From an uncultured Verrucomicrobiae bacterium (lineage in GTDB: Bacteria; Verrucomicrobiota; Verrucomicrobiia; Verrucomicrobiales; Akkermansiaceae), in the NCBI GenBank assembly GCA_937957985.1, contig CALGOH010000217.1, forward strand, positions 1-43,450: a stretch of DNA of 43,450 nt, read 5' to 3'. Position 1 is the first letter of the stretch, and every line of letters starts with the position of its first letter. This document shows positions 8,084-15,731 of this stretch, piece by piece. A model generated the notes under the pieces. The model made no database searches, was not told the DNA's origin, and saw only the letters and a program-made list of their open reading frames with translations. Position numbers and translations under genes: made by a program.

Positions 8084-8857
8084 TCAGTCAACCCGGCCAT
8101 TCCAATCGACCAAGTCGGCATAGCCGATTGCCGAACCGCCGAAGATGTCGAGCGCCGAGCCGACGGTGACGTCCACCCTGCCCTGGCCGAGTCGGTCGAT
8201 GGTTTCGAGATCGTTCATCGACGCGACACCACCGGCATAAGTGACCGGCCGGCCGGCCCATTCGCCGAGCAGCTCGACCAGACCTTCGTCGATCCCTCCG
8301 CAAAGCCCCTCGACGTCGGCGGCGTGGACCAGGAACTCGTCACAGAACGGCGCGAGCCGGTCGAGGGTTGCCGGCGAAATCCCGAGGTCGGTAAGCGTCT
8401 GCCAGCGGTTGGTCGCCACCACCCAGCCGTCACCGTTTCTCCGACAGGAAAGATCGATCACCACCCGGTTGGCGGAAACGCGATCCGCCAGTTCGCGGAC
8501 CCGCTGCTCGGAAAGCCTCACGCCGTCCTCGAACAACCACGAGGTGACGATGACGTGCGACGCCCCCGCTTCCAACCACTCGATCGCATTGGCAGCGGTG
8601 ATGCCGCCACCGACCTGCATGCCGCCGGGCCAGGCGGCGAGCGCCTCGCGGGCGGCCTCGTCATTGCCCGGGCCGAGCTTGATCACGTGCCCGCCGGCGA
8701 GGCCGTCGCCTCGGAACATCGCCGCGAACTCACCCGGCCCGCGGTCCGAAACGAAGTTCTCGGTCGGCCCCGGGCCGTCGTCGCGCAGCGTCCCGCCGAC
8801 GATCTGCTTCACCTTTCCCTGGTGAAGGTCGATGCACGGACGGAAGCGGCAGCTCAC
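8084..8857 (-). CDS. hisA: HisA isomerase of the eukaryotic (His6) type
   Basis: Phosphoribosylformimino-5-aminoimidazole carboxamide ribotide isomerase, fourth step of histidine synthesis. The N-terminus FRPCIDLHQGKVKQIVGGTL is characteristic of the fungal/plant His6 family rather than the usual bacterial HisA, and GGGITAANAIEWLEAGASHVIVTS also fits that family. Length from a GTG at 8857 is 257 residues, close to His6 (about 260). An ATG at 8908 gives 274 residues, but the extra 17 codons consist largely of a repeated AAGTTCC-type sequence, so the GTG start is preferred; no strong ribosome binding site decides it. No other his genes are in this window. The C-terminal half contains the paired phosphate loop YAGGVASMNDLE and TVGSALDIFGG. 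Confidence 0.87.
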   Translation of the reverse strand: MSCRFRPCIDLHQGKVKQIVGGTLRDDGPGPTENFVSDRGPGEFAAMFRGDGLAGGHVIKLGPGNDEAAREALAAWPGGMQVGGGITAANAIEWLEAGASHVIVTSWLFEDGVRLSEQRVRELADRVSANRVVIDLSCRRNGDGWVVATNRWQTLTDLGISPATLDRLAPFCDEFLVHAADVEGLCGGIDEGLVELLGEWAGRPVTYAGGVASMNDLETIDRLGQGRVDVTVGSALDIFGGSAIGYADLVDWNGRVD

Positions 8858-8875
8858 GCGGCGAGGCTGCGCCCC

Positions 8876-8905
8876 GAAGTTCCAAGTGAGAAGTTCCAAG
8901 TTCCA
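8876..8905. repeat. Short tandem repeat GAAGTTCCAAG
   Basis: GAAGTTCCAAG occurs at 8876-8886 and again at 8890-8900, followed by a partial TTCCA. It lies between the probable hisA start and the upstream ATG. Sixteen bases spanning the first copy (8871-8886) recur as an exact reverse complement at 31760-31775, at the 3' end of the NahK-like gene, suggesting a dispersed small repeat. Confidence 0.6.
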
Positions 8906-9000
8906 CACCGAAGGAACGGGCCGGCCCCGGCTGCCGGCGAACTACGGGTCGCTTGATTTCTCGGATCGCCAAACGGTTCGGCGTGTGCTATCCGACCGCC

Positions 9001-9240
9001 ATGAATCTTCTCGCTCTGGCGATGCCGGCGACGGCCACGGTGCTTGGCTGGATCTTCTTCGGCGGCGTTTCGATGATCGCGATCGGCTACGCCAAGCTCA
9101 AGCAGGAGTGGTTTGCCGCCATCGTCGGCGTGGGCATCGGGATCTATCCCTACTTCTTCCCCAGCGGTCCGCTGTTCTGGACCCTCGGCATCGGCCTCAC
9201 CGTGCTGCTCTTCGTGCCGCGGCGGTTTTTGCCGTGGTAG
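9001..9240 (+). CDS. Small membrane protein of unknown function
   Basis: A 79-residue protein starting at ATG 9001, giving MNLLALAMPATATVLGW. The alternative upstream start at 8953 adds 16 non-hydrophobic residues. Three hydrophobic stretches fill most of the sequence: VLGWIFFGGVSMIAIGY, WFAAIVGVGIGIYPYFF and FWTLGIGLTVLLFVP. It ends RRFLPW. It is divergent from hisA and convergent with sucB. I do not recognise a named family. Its length and even spacing of helices suggest an integral membrane protein of unknown role. Confidence 0.7.
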   Translation: MNLLALAMPATATVLGWIFFGGVSMIAIGYAKLKQEWFAAIVGVGIGIYPYFFPSGPLFWTLGIGLTVLLFVPRRFLPW

Positions 9241-9255
9241 CGCACGGCGGGTGCG
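9241..9255. terminator. Weak hairpin between convergent genes
   Basis: CGCAC and GTGCG form a five-base stem around a GGCGG loop, immediately after the small membrane protein stop and just before the sucB stop on the other strand. There is no following T-run on either strand, so it could serve as a weak bidirectional transcription barrier at most. Confidence 0.3.
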
Positions 9256-9256
9256 A

Positions 9257-10714
9257 TCACATCTCGAGCATCAGGCGCGTCGGGTTCTCGATGCAGTCCT
9301 TGATCCGGATCAGGAAGGTCACCGCCTCCTTGCCGTCGACCAGGCGGTGGTCGTAGCTCAGCGCCAGATACATCATCGGCCGGATCTCGACCTTGCCGTC
9401 GATCGCCACCGGCCGCTGCTGGATGGTGTGCATGCCGAGGATCCCGGACTGCGGCGGGTTGAGGATCGGCGTGCTGAGCAGCGAGCCGTAGGTGCCGCCG
9501 TTGGAGATGGTGAAGACGCCGCCCTGCAGATCCTCGATCTGGATCTTCCCGTCGCGGGCGCGACCGGCGTAGTCGATGATGTCCTGCTCGATCTCGGCGA
9601 AGCCTTTCCGGTCGCAGTCGCGAAGCACCGGCACCACCAGCCCCTTCTCGGTGCCGATCGCCACGCCGATGTCGTAGAAGTGGTTCTCGATGATCTCGTT
9701 GCCGTCGATCATGCCGTTGACCTGGGGCACGTCCTTCAAGGCCTGGACCACCGCCTTCACAAAGAACGACATGAAGCCGAGCTTCACGCCATGCTTGGCG
9801 ATGAAATCCTCCTGAACGTCCTTCCGGAGCTTCATCACGGCCGACATGTCCGCCTCATTGAATGTCGTAAGAATCGCAGCCGTCTGTTGGGCGTTAACAA
9901 GATGGGTCGCGATCTTTCGTCGCAACATGCTCATCTTGCGGCGGGTCACCCGGCCTTCCTCGACGGGGGTGGTGTCGGGCCGCTCGACCGGGGCATCGAC
10001 GATCTTGAAGTCCGGTTTCGCCTGTGCCGCGGGTGCTTCTGGCTCGGCAGCCTGTTTCTTCGCCGGAGCGGGCTTCGATCCGGAGTCGGACGATTTCGGC
10101 TTCTCCTTCTTCGGTTCGGACGTGGCCGGTGCGGCCCCGACCGTGATGCGCGCGATCACGGTTCCGATGGAGACCTCCTCACCCTCCGGCACCACGATCT
10201 CGAGCCGGCCGGATTCGTCGGCCTCGAGTTCGGTGGAGACCTTGTCGGTCTCGAGCGTCACGAGCACCTCCCCCTTCGTCACCGAGTCGCCATCCTTCTT
10301 GCGCCAAGCGGCGACGTTGGCGGTGGTGATCGACTCACCCGCGGCGGGCACCTTGACGTCGATGAGCTTGCCTTCCTCCGCGGACGGAGCCGACCCGGCC
10401 TTCGGCGCGGGTTCCTTCGAAGCGTCATCCCCTTCGGAAGCAGGCGGCTCCTCTTCCTTCGCCGGGGTCTCTCCAGCGGCGCTCTCATCGATCTCGGCGA
10501 TGACCGTGCCGATCGCGACCTCCTCGCCCTCCTCGACCACGATCTTCAACACGCCCGCGACCTCGGCGGTGAGTTCGTTCGAGACCTTGTCGGTTTCGAG
10601 GGTGACGAGCACGTCGCCTTTGGCGACGGACTCTCCATCCTTCTTGTGCCAGGTGGCGACGTTGGCGCTGGTGATCGATTCGCCGGCGGCGGGGACTTTG
10701 ACTTCGGTAGCCAT
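9257..10714 (-). CDS. sucB: 2-Oxoglutarate dehydrogenase E2 (dihydrolipoyl succinyltransferase), two lipoyl domains
   Basis: E2 core of the 2-oxoglutarate dehydrogenase complex, transferring succinyl groups to CoA in the citric acid cycle. Of 485 residues, 1-76 and 117-192 form two lipoyl domains, with target lysines in ETDKVS at 43 and 158. The C-terminal acyltransferase domain (about 255-485) starts VTRRKMSMLRRKIATHLV and has the catalytic DHRLVDG. Between them, residues 193-254 are an alanine/proline/lysine-rich linker with no recognisable peripheral subunit-binding domain, normally placed there. Most bacterial SucB proteins have one lipoyl domain plus that binding domain, so this layout is unusual. 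It follows sucA after 12 bases on the same strand. No lipoamide dehydrogenase gene lies nearby. Confidence 0.92.
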   Translation of the reverse strand: MATEVKVPAAGESITSANVATWHKKDGESVAKGDVLVTLETDKVSNELTAEVAGVLKIVVEEGEEVAIGTVIAEIDESAAGETPAKEEEPPASEGDDASKEPAPKAGSAPSAEEGKLIDVKVPAAGESITTANVAAWRKKDGDSVTKGEVLVTLETDKVSTELEADESGRLEIVVPEGEEVSIGTVIARITVGAAPATSEPKKEKPKSSDSGSKPAPAKKQAAEPEAPAAQAKPDFKIVDAPVERPDTTPVEEGRVTRRKMSMLRRKIATHLVNAQQTAAILTTFNEADMSAVMKLRKDVQEDFIAKHGVKLGFMSFFVKAVVQALKDVPQVNGMIDGNEIIENHFYDIGVAIGTEKGLVVPVLRDCDRKGFAEIEQDIIDYAGRARDGKIQIEDLQGGVFTISNGGTYGSLLSTPILNPPQSGILGMHTIQQRPVAIDGKVEIRPMMYLALSYDHRLVDGKEAVTFLIRIKDCIENPTRLMLEM

Positions 10715-10726
10715 GGAGAAAAGGGT

Positions 10727-13483
10727 TCAGACCGAGAAGGCCTGCTGGATGAGCGATTTCTGCTCGCGGTAGTGCATCGCCTTCGACCCGGCGGCGGGGC
10801 TCGAGGCGCGGCCGCGGCCGGCGTAGCGGACCCGGCGGTCGACGACCTTCTCGAGCCGCGGGAAGATGTATGACCAGGCGCCCATGTTGAGCGGCTCCTC
10901 CTGGCACCAGACGAACTTTGAGGCGTTGGGGAACTGCGACACCAGCGCGGCGACCATCTCGTCGTGGAACGGATAGAGCTGCTCGACGCGGAGGATCGCG
11001 GTGTTGTGGATATCGTTCTCCTGCCGGTAGGCCTGGAGGTCGTAGAAGACCTTGCCGGTGCAGAAGACGATGCGGTTCACCACCGAGGGGTCGTCGAAGG
11101 ACATCGGATCCGGCAGGATCTCCTGGAAACAGGATCCCTCGAGGAGTTCGTCGATCTTCGACACCGCCTCGGTCCGTGTCAGGAGGCTCTTCGGCGTCAT
11201 CAGCACCATCGGCTTGCGGAAGGGGCGCTTCTTCTGCCTTCGCAGAGCGTGGAAATACTGCGCGGGTGTGGTGAAGTTGCCGACGATCATGTTCTTCTCG
11301 GCGCAGAGTTGCAGGAAGCGTTCCAGGCGCGCGCTGGAGTGTTCCGGACCCATGCCCTCGTAGCCGTGGGGCAGGAGCAGGACGATGTCCGACGGCGTCT
11401 GCCACTTCGACTCGGCCGAGGAAATGAACTGGTCGATGATGACCTGCGCGCCGTTGGAGAAGTCGCCGAACTGCGCCTCCCACATCGTCAGCATGTTCGG
11501 CGCGCCGAGAGAATAGCCGTAGTCGAAGCCGAGCACCGCCATTTCCGAGAGCAGCGAGTTGTAGACGCAGAACTTGGCCTGGTCCTCGCTCAGGTGCTGG
11601 AGCGGAATGTAGCGTTCCCGGCTCTCCGAATCGTAGAACACGGCGTGGCGCTGGGAGAAGGTGCCGCGGCGGCAGTCCTGACCGGAGAGGCGGACCTGGT
11701 TGCCCTCCATCAGGAGCGCACCCCAGGCGAGCGACTCGGCGAAGGCCCAGTCGATCGGTCCGCCGTTCTCAAGCGCCTCGATGCGGCGGGGCACGAAGCG
11801 CTTGGCGAGGGTCGGGTGAAGGTGGAATCCGTCGGGGACGGTGGTCAGCACCTTGCCGACGTGCTCCACGACCGAACGCGAAATGCCGGTCGGAACCGGC
11901 GCGTGGGTGTATTCCTCCTGCGCCACGGCGGTGGAACCGGAGAACACGGTGCGGTCCCCCTTCTCGGCCATCTCCTGCATCTGGCGGTGCCCTTCTTCCA
12001 GCCGCTCGTTGATCTCGCCAACCAGGCCTTCGGCGTCCTCCTCGGAGATCGAGCCTTCCTCGATGAGCCGCTGCTTGTAGAGGTCGCCGACATTGGCGCG
12101 CGACTGGATCTGGCGGTAGATGTGGGGCTGGGTGAAGGCGGCCTGGTCGGTCTCGTTGTGGCCCTGCCGGCGATAGCAGTACATGTCGATCACCACGTCG
12201 CGGCCGAAGCGCTGGCGGAACTCGAGCGCGAACAATCCGGCCCAGTAGAGTTCCATCGGCTCCTCGCCATTCACGTGGAGGATCGGCGCCTCGATCATCT
12301 TGGCGACGTCGGTCGCGTAGGACGACGAGCGGGCGTCGGCCGGCATCGTGGTGAAGCCGATCTGGTTGTTGATGATGAGGTGGATCGTACCGCCGGTGCG
12401 GTAGCCGGGAAGCTGCGAAAGGTTCAGCACTTCCGCCACCGACCCCTGTCCGGCGAAGGCCGCGTCACCGTGGATGAGGATCGGCAGCACGCGCTTGCGG
12501 TCGGTCTGCTCGCCGTCGTCGCCGATCTGCCGCTGGCGGGCCCGGGCCTTGCCTTCGACCACCGCGTTGACCGCCTCGAGGTGGCTCGGGTTGGCGGCGA
12601 GACTCACGCGCACCTCGCCGTCGGGAAGCTGGCGCACGCTTTCGTAGCCGAGGTGGTACTTCACGTCGCCGTCGCCGGCGACGAGGTCGGGCACGTAGTT
12701 CGGCGTGAACTCGTAGAGGATGGTCGGCAGCGACTTGGCGACGAAGTTCGCCAGCACGTTGAGGCGCCCGCGGTGGGCCATGCCCATCTCAATCTCCAGC
12801 ACGTCCGACGACGGGCAGGCGCGGAGGATCGCGTTGAGCACCACCATCGCCCCCTCGCCGCCTTCCAGCGAAAATCGCTTCTCCCCGAGGAACTTGCGGC
12901 CGAGGAAACTCTCGAAGGCCTCGGACTCGAGCAGCCAGCGCAGCGCGTCCTTCTTGCGCTCCTTTGAATCCGCTTCGCGCCGCACCCGCGTCTCGATCCG
13001 CTCGCGCACCCAGTGGCGGACGGTCGTGTTGTGGATGTGCATGAACTCGAAGCCGATCGCGCCCGAGTAGGTTTCCTCCATCGCCGCGACCATTTCGCGC
13101 AGCTTCATCTTCTCGCCGTTGCGGAAGAACGGGTTCGAGGCCTCGCGCTCGAGGTCCTCCTCGGTGATGCCGAACTGCTCGAGGCGCAGGCGGGGGTTTC
13201 GCTCCGGCCGGCCGATCGGATTGATGTCGGCCTGGGTGTGGCCGAGCGTCCGGTAGTTGTACACCAGGCTCACCACCTTGCCGTAGAAGGCGAGGTCTCC
13301 GGCGGGAGCGGCGGTGCCGACCGGCGCCGGGCCACCCTTCGCCCTGGGTTGGGCGGTGCCGAGTTCGAAGCCCTCGAAAAACGCCGCCCAGGTCGGCTCG
13401 ACGGACTGGGGGTCCTCGCTCCAGAGGGCGTATTTTTCCTCGAGAATTTCCGCGTTGAGGCGGGCGGAGACCGACGATTTCAT
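10727..13483 (-). CDS. sucA: 2-Oxoglutarate dehydrogenase E1 component
   Basis: Thiamine-diphosphate-dependent decarboxylase of 918 residues, the usual size. The N-terminal segment (NAEILEEKYALWSEDPQSVEPTWAAFFEGF) matches the E1o region that contacts E2. Other landmarks are FMHIHNTTVRHWVRERIE, the substrate/ThDP motif GMAHRGRLNVLANF, HGDAAFAGQGSVAEVLNL with the metal-binding loop continuing to NNQIGFTT, and YRRQGHNETDQAAFTQP. It is the first gene of a sucAB operon, divergent from an ABC ATPase over a 146-base gap. The identification is certain from several family-specific motifs. Confidence 0.97.
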   Translation of the reverse strand: MKSSVSARLNAEILEEKYALWSEDPQSVEPTWAAFFEGFELGTAQPRAKGGPAPVGTAAPAGDLAFYGKVVSLVYNYRTLGHTQADINPIGRPERNPRLRLEQFGITEEDLEREASNPFFRNGEKMKLREMVAAMEETYSGAIGFEFMHIHNTTVRHWVRERIETRVRREADSKERKKDALRWLLESEAFESFLGRKFLGEKRFSLEGGEGAMVVLNAILRACPSSDVLEIEMGMAHRGRLNVLANFVAKSLPTILYEFTPNYVPDLVAGDGDVKYHLGYESVRQLPDGEVRVSLAANPSHLEAVNAVVEGKARARQRQIGDDGEQTDRKRVLPILIHGDAAFAGQGSVAEVLNLSQLPGYRTGGTIHLIINNQIGFTTMPADARSSSYATDVAKMIEAPILHVNGEEPMELYWAGLFALEFRQRFGRDVVIDMYCYRRQGHNETDQAAFTQPHIYRQIQSRANVGDLYKQRLIEEGSISEEDAEGLVGEINERLEEGHRQMQEMAEKGDRTVFSGSTAVAQEEYTHAPVPTGISRSVVEHVGKVLTTVPDGFHLHPTLAKRFVPRRIEALENGGPIDWAFAESLAWGALLMEGNQVRLSGQDCRRGTFSQRHAVFYDSESRERYIPLQHLSEDQAKFCVYNSLLSEMAVLGFDYGYSLGAPNMLTMWEAQFGDFSNGAQVIIDQFISSAESKWQTPSDIVLLLPHGYEGMGPEHSSARLERFLQLCAEKNMIVGNFTTPAQYFHALRRQKKRPFRKPMVLMTPKSLLTRTEAVSKIDELLEGSCFQEILPDPMSFDDPSVVNRIVFCTGKVFYDLQAYRQENDIHNTAILRVEQLYPFHDEMVAALVSQFPNASKFVWCQEEPLNMGAWSYIFPRLEKVVDRRVRYAGRGRASSPAAGSKAMHYREQKSLIQQAFSV

Positions 13484-13553
13484 TGACTCAGCGGTGGCGA
13501 AGATTTGCGCACCCGAAAGAAAATTTCCGGCTTGGCCCGGGCGGCGCAGCGCT

Positions 13554-13582
13554 TAGGTAAGGGCCGTCTCCGGTGACGTCAA
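13554..13582 (-). promoter_or_regulatory. Possible sucAB promoter
   Basis: Read on the minus strand, TTGACG (13582-13577) is a good -35 match; 17 bases later TACCTA (13559-13554) is a weak -10 match. It lies 71 bases before the sucA start, in the gap shared with the divergent ABC gene. Prediction by pattern only. Confidence 0.3.
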
Positions 13583-13629
13583 CCGCACAGGGGGCCAAAA
13601 CCCACTGAATTGCACGATTTCCCGCCCGC

Positions 13630-14571
13630 ATGATCGAAGTCCGCGACCTCACGAAACGATTCGCCCGGCAGACCGTCGTCCGCGATGTTTCCTTCAAAGT
13701 CGGCCGCGGCGAGATCGTCGGCTTCCTCGGGCCGAATGGCGCCGGCAAGACCACCACCATGCGGATGCTCACCGGCTACCTTCCGCCGACCTCGGGCAGC
13801 GTCCGGATCGCCGGCTTCGATGTGTTCCGCCAGTCGATCGAGGCCCGGCGCCGCATCGGCTACATGCCCGAGAACGTTCCGCTCTACGACGACATGCGCG
13901 TCCGCGAATACCTCAAGTTCCGCGCCCGCCTGAAGGGCCTGCCGAACCGCGAGGCGCGCACGCGGGTCAACGACGTGGTCGAGACCTGCGGCCTCGAGTC
14001 GGTGCGCCGCAAGATGATCAAGGTGCTCTCGAAGGGCTACCGCCAGCGCGTGGGCCTGGCCGACGCGCTGATCCATTCGCCCGACCTGCTCATTCTCGAC
14101 GAGCCGACCAACGGGCTCGATCCGAACCAGATCCGGCAGATCCGCGAGCTGATCAAGCGGCTCGGCGAGAAGCACACGATCCTCCTTTCCACCCACATCC
14201 TCAGCGAGGTGGAAATGACCTGCGGGCGCGTGATCATCATCGACTCCGGCCGCATCCGGGCCGAGGACACGCCGCGGGCGCTGGTGGAAAACATGCGTGC
14301 GGCGGGGAGGGTCGTCGTCGAGGTCGACGCCGACCCGGACAAGGTCTGCGAGGCCCTCTCGAAACTGGATCACGTGAAGCGGGTGACCGCCGGCGCTCCG
14401 GCCGACGACGATGATCGCTGGAAGAGCTTCGAGGTGCTGGTCGACTCTGGCACCGATGCCCGCGAGCGAATCCACGACCTCATCGCGCGCAATGGGTGGC
14501 CCCTGCGCGACCTTCACCGGCATGTCGCCTCGCTGGAGGACGTGTTCGTCGAACTGACGCGGCAGGATTGA
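13630..14571 (+). CDS. ABC transporter ATP-binding protein (ABC-2 / GldA-like)
   Basis: Cytoplasmic ATPase of 313 residues. The Walker A is GPNGAGKTTT, the signature LSKGYRQRVGLADAL, and Walker B LLILDEPTNGLDP, followed by the switch histidine in LLSTHILSE. The C-terminal 90 residues (after RAEDTPRALVENM) form an accessory domain seen in ABC-2 exporters and gliding-associated GldA proteins. Such ATPases normally precede a membrane permease gene; here the next open frame is on the other strand and a structured repeat begins two bases after the stop, so the permease is missing from this locus. Substrate cannot be predicted. Confidence 0.92.
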   Translation: MIEVRDLTKRFARQTVVRDVSFKVGRGEIVGFLGPNGAGKTTTMRMLTGYLPPTSGSVRIAGFDVFRQSIEARRRIGYMPENVPLYDDMRVREYLKFRARLKGLPNREARTRVNDVVETCGLESVRRKMIKVLSKGYRQRVGLADALIHSPDLLILDEPTNGLDPNQIRQIRELIKRLGEKHTILLSTHILSEVEMTCGRVIIIDSGRIRAEDTPRALVENMRAAGRVVVEVDADPDKVCEALSKLDHVKRVTAGAPADDDDRWKSFEVLVDSGTDARERIHDLIARNGWPLRDLHRHVASLEDVFVELTRQD

Positions 14572-14572
14572 T

Positions 14573-14690
14573 GGAGTGGCGCTTTCCAAGCGCCATGATG
14601 GCCGGGTGAGCGGCTTCCCAGCCGCTCGGCAGCCCGGGCGATCCGGTGATCGCCAGTCCGACCATCATGGCCCCTCCAAGGAGCCACTCC
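14573..14690. mobile_element. Nested inverted-repeat element (REP/MITE-like)
   Basis: The 29-base ends (14573-14601 and 14662-14690) are imperfect inverted repeats: GGAGTGGC pairs with GCCACTCC, and GCCATGATGG (14592-14601) pairs with CCATCATGGC (14662-14671). Inside are three separate hairpins: 14578-14594 (7-base stem, TCC loop), 14608-14627 (8-base stem, TCCC loop) and 14637-14654 (7-base stem, CGGT loop). The structure could fold as one long branched arm. It starts two bases after the ABC ATPase stop and contains the last codons of the convergent DUF3592 gene. It has no coding capacity. The form fits palindromic elements moved by REP-associated (RAYT) transposases, but no such gene is in the window. 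Confidence 0.65.
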
Positions 14691-15180
14691 GCCGCCACGC
14701 CCCGACAGCGACACCGAGTCCGCCGACCAGGAACAGCAGCGGGAACCACAGCGAGTAGCCCGGTGCCCGCGATTCGCCCTCGAGCACCGCTTCGGAGGGA
14801 GCGTCGGGATTCACCCGGCACTCGGCCACGCTGCCGCGCGGGAAGCGCCCGACCAGCGCCTCCGCCTTGTCCGGCCGCCCGCTCCACGAGGCCCCCCGCA
14901 GCGAAAGCCGCCCGGATTCGTAGGTCTCTTCCCCGAAGTCATACTGATAGAGGACGCGGAAGCGGTACTCCTGCGGCATCTCCTCCGGCCACTCCGGATC
15001 GTCGCGTCGCGACTCGACCTCCGACTCGAGGATCGCGCAGGGGACCACGGGCCATTGGTCGATCTCACGGGCCCGGTCGAAACTCCGCCACATCAGCCAA
15101 CTGAAGATCCCGCCCACGAAGGCAAGCATCAGCCCGATGAGGCTGAGGAAAACGCGCGCTCCCGTGGTCCGTGCCGGCAT
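14665..15180 (-). CDS. DUF3592 membrane protein
   Basis: Protein of 171 residues with two membrane helices flanking an extracytoplasmic domain, the DUF3592 layout. Helix 1 is VFLSLIGLMLAFVGGIFSWLMW; the central region runs from WPVVPCAILESEVESRR through YRFRVLYQYDFGEETYESGRLSL to AECRVNPDAPSEAVLE; helix 2 is LWFPLLFLVGGLGVAVGAW. The stop codon and the last eight or so residues (RSGSLEGP) lie inside the inverted-repeat element, so the original C-terminus has probably been replaced. Function of the family is unknown. The gene is divergent from yqeY with a 95-base gap. Confidence 0.82.
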   Translation of the reverse strand: MPARTTGARVFLSLIGLMLAFVGGIFSWLMWRSFDRAREIDQWPVVPCAILESEVESRRDDPEWPEEMPQEYRFRVLYQYDFGEETYESGRLSLRGASWSGRPDKAEALVGRFPRGSVAECRVNPDAPSEAVLEGESRAPGYSLWFPLLFLVGGLGVAVGAWRRSGSLEGP

Positions 15181-15275
15181 GCCCCCCCATGGACCCGCAA
15201 TCGACCGCCGCCAAGCACGAACCGGCTCCGCATTTCCCCTTTCCCCGACGCCGCGCGGGGGCTAAGGAAACCGCC

Positions 15276-15731
15276 ATGAGCTCGCTCACCACCCGGATCC
15301 AGGACGACCTCAAGGCCGCGATGAAGGCCAGGGACAGCGAGCGGCTTGCCGTCATCCGCGCGCTCAAGACCGCCCTCACCAACGCCGCCATCGAAAAGGG
15401 CGGGCTCGGCACCGAACTCGACGACGCGGAGGCGATGGCGGTCGTGCGCAAGCAGGTCAAGCAGCGCCAGGACTCCGCGACGCAGTTCCATGATGCCGGG
15501 CGCGACGAACTCGCCGCCAGGGAGGAATCCGAGATCGCGATCCTCGAAGCCTACCTGCCCGCGCCGCTTTCGCCGGAGGAGATCAGCCAGCTCGTCGACG
15601 ACGCCATTTCCGAAACCGGAGCCACCGGCAAGGCCGACATGGGCAAGGTGATGAAGCTTCTCCAGGACCGCGCCGCCGGACGCGCCGACGGACGCACCCT
15701 CTCGCAGGAGGTGGCCAAGCGCCTGTCCTGA
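15276..15731 (+). CDS. YqeY/GatB-tail domain protein
   Basis: Soluble helical protein of 151 residues matching the YqeY family, which resembles the C-terminal tail domain of the amidotransferase subunit GatB. The start MSSLTTRIQDDLKAAMKARDSERLAVIRALKTAL is the family N-terminus, and a purine-rich AAGGAAA lies six bases before it. The C-terminal part (ADMGKVMKLLQDRAAGRADGRTLSQEVAKRL) is also typical. The exact role is unsettled; a link to tRNA-dependent amidation has been proposed for the family. Its TGA overlaps the ispD ATG by one base (TGATG), starting a tightly coupled three-gene operon. Confidence 0.92.
   Translation: MSSLTTRIQDDLKAAMKARDSERLAVIRALKTALTNAAIEKGGLGTELDDAEAMAVVRKQVKQRQDSATQFHDAGRDELAAREESEIAILEAYLPAPLSPEEISQLVDDAISETGATGKADMGKVMKLLQDRAAGRADGRTLSQEVAKRLS

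Noticed and set aside
9113..12967. Long plus-strand frames opposite sucB and sucA
   Set aside because: Composition artefacts opposite two certain genes.
13484..13629. Riboswitch or attenuator between sucA and the ABC gene
   Set aside because: No conserved aptamer features or leader peptide are visible.
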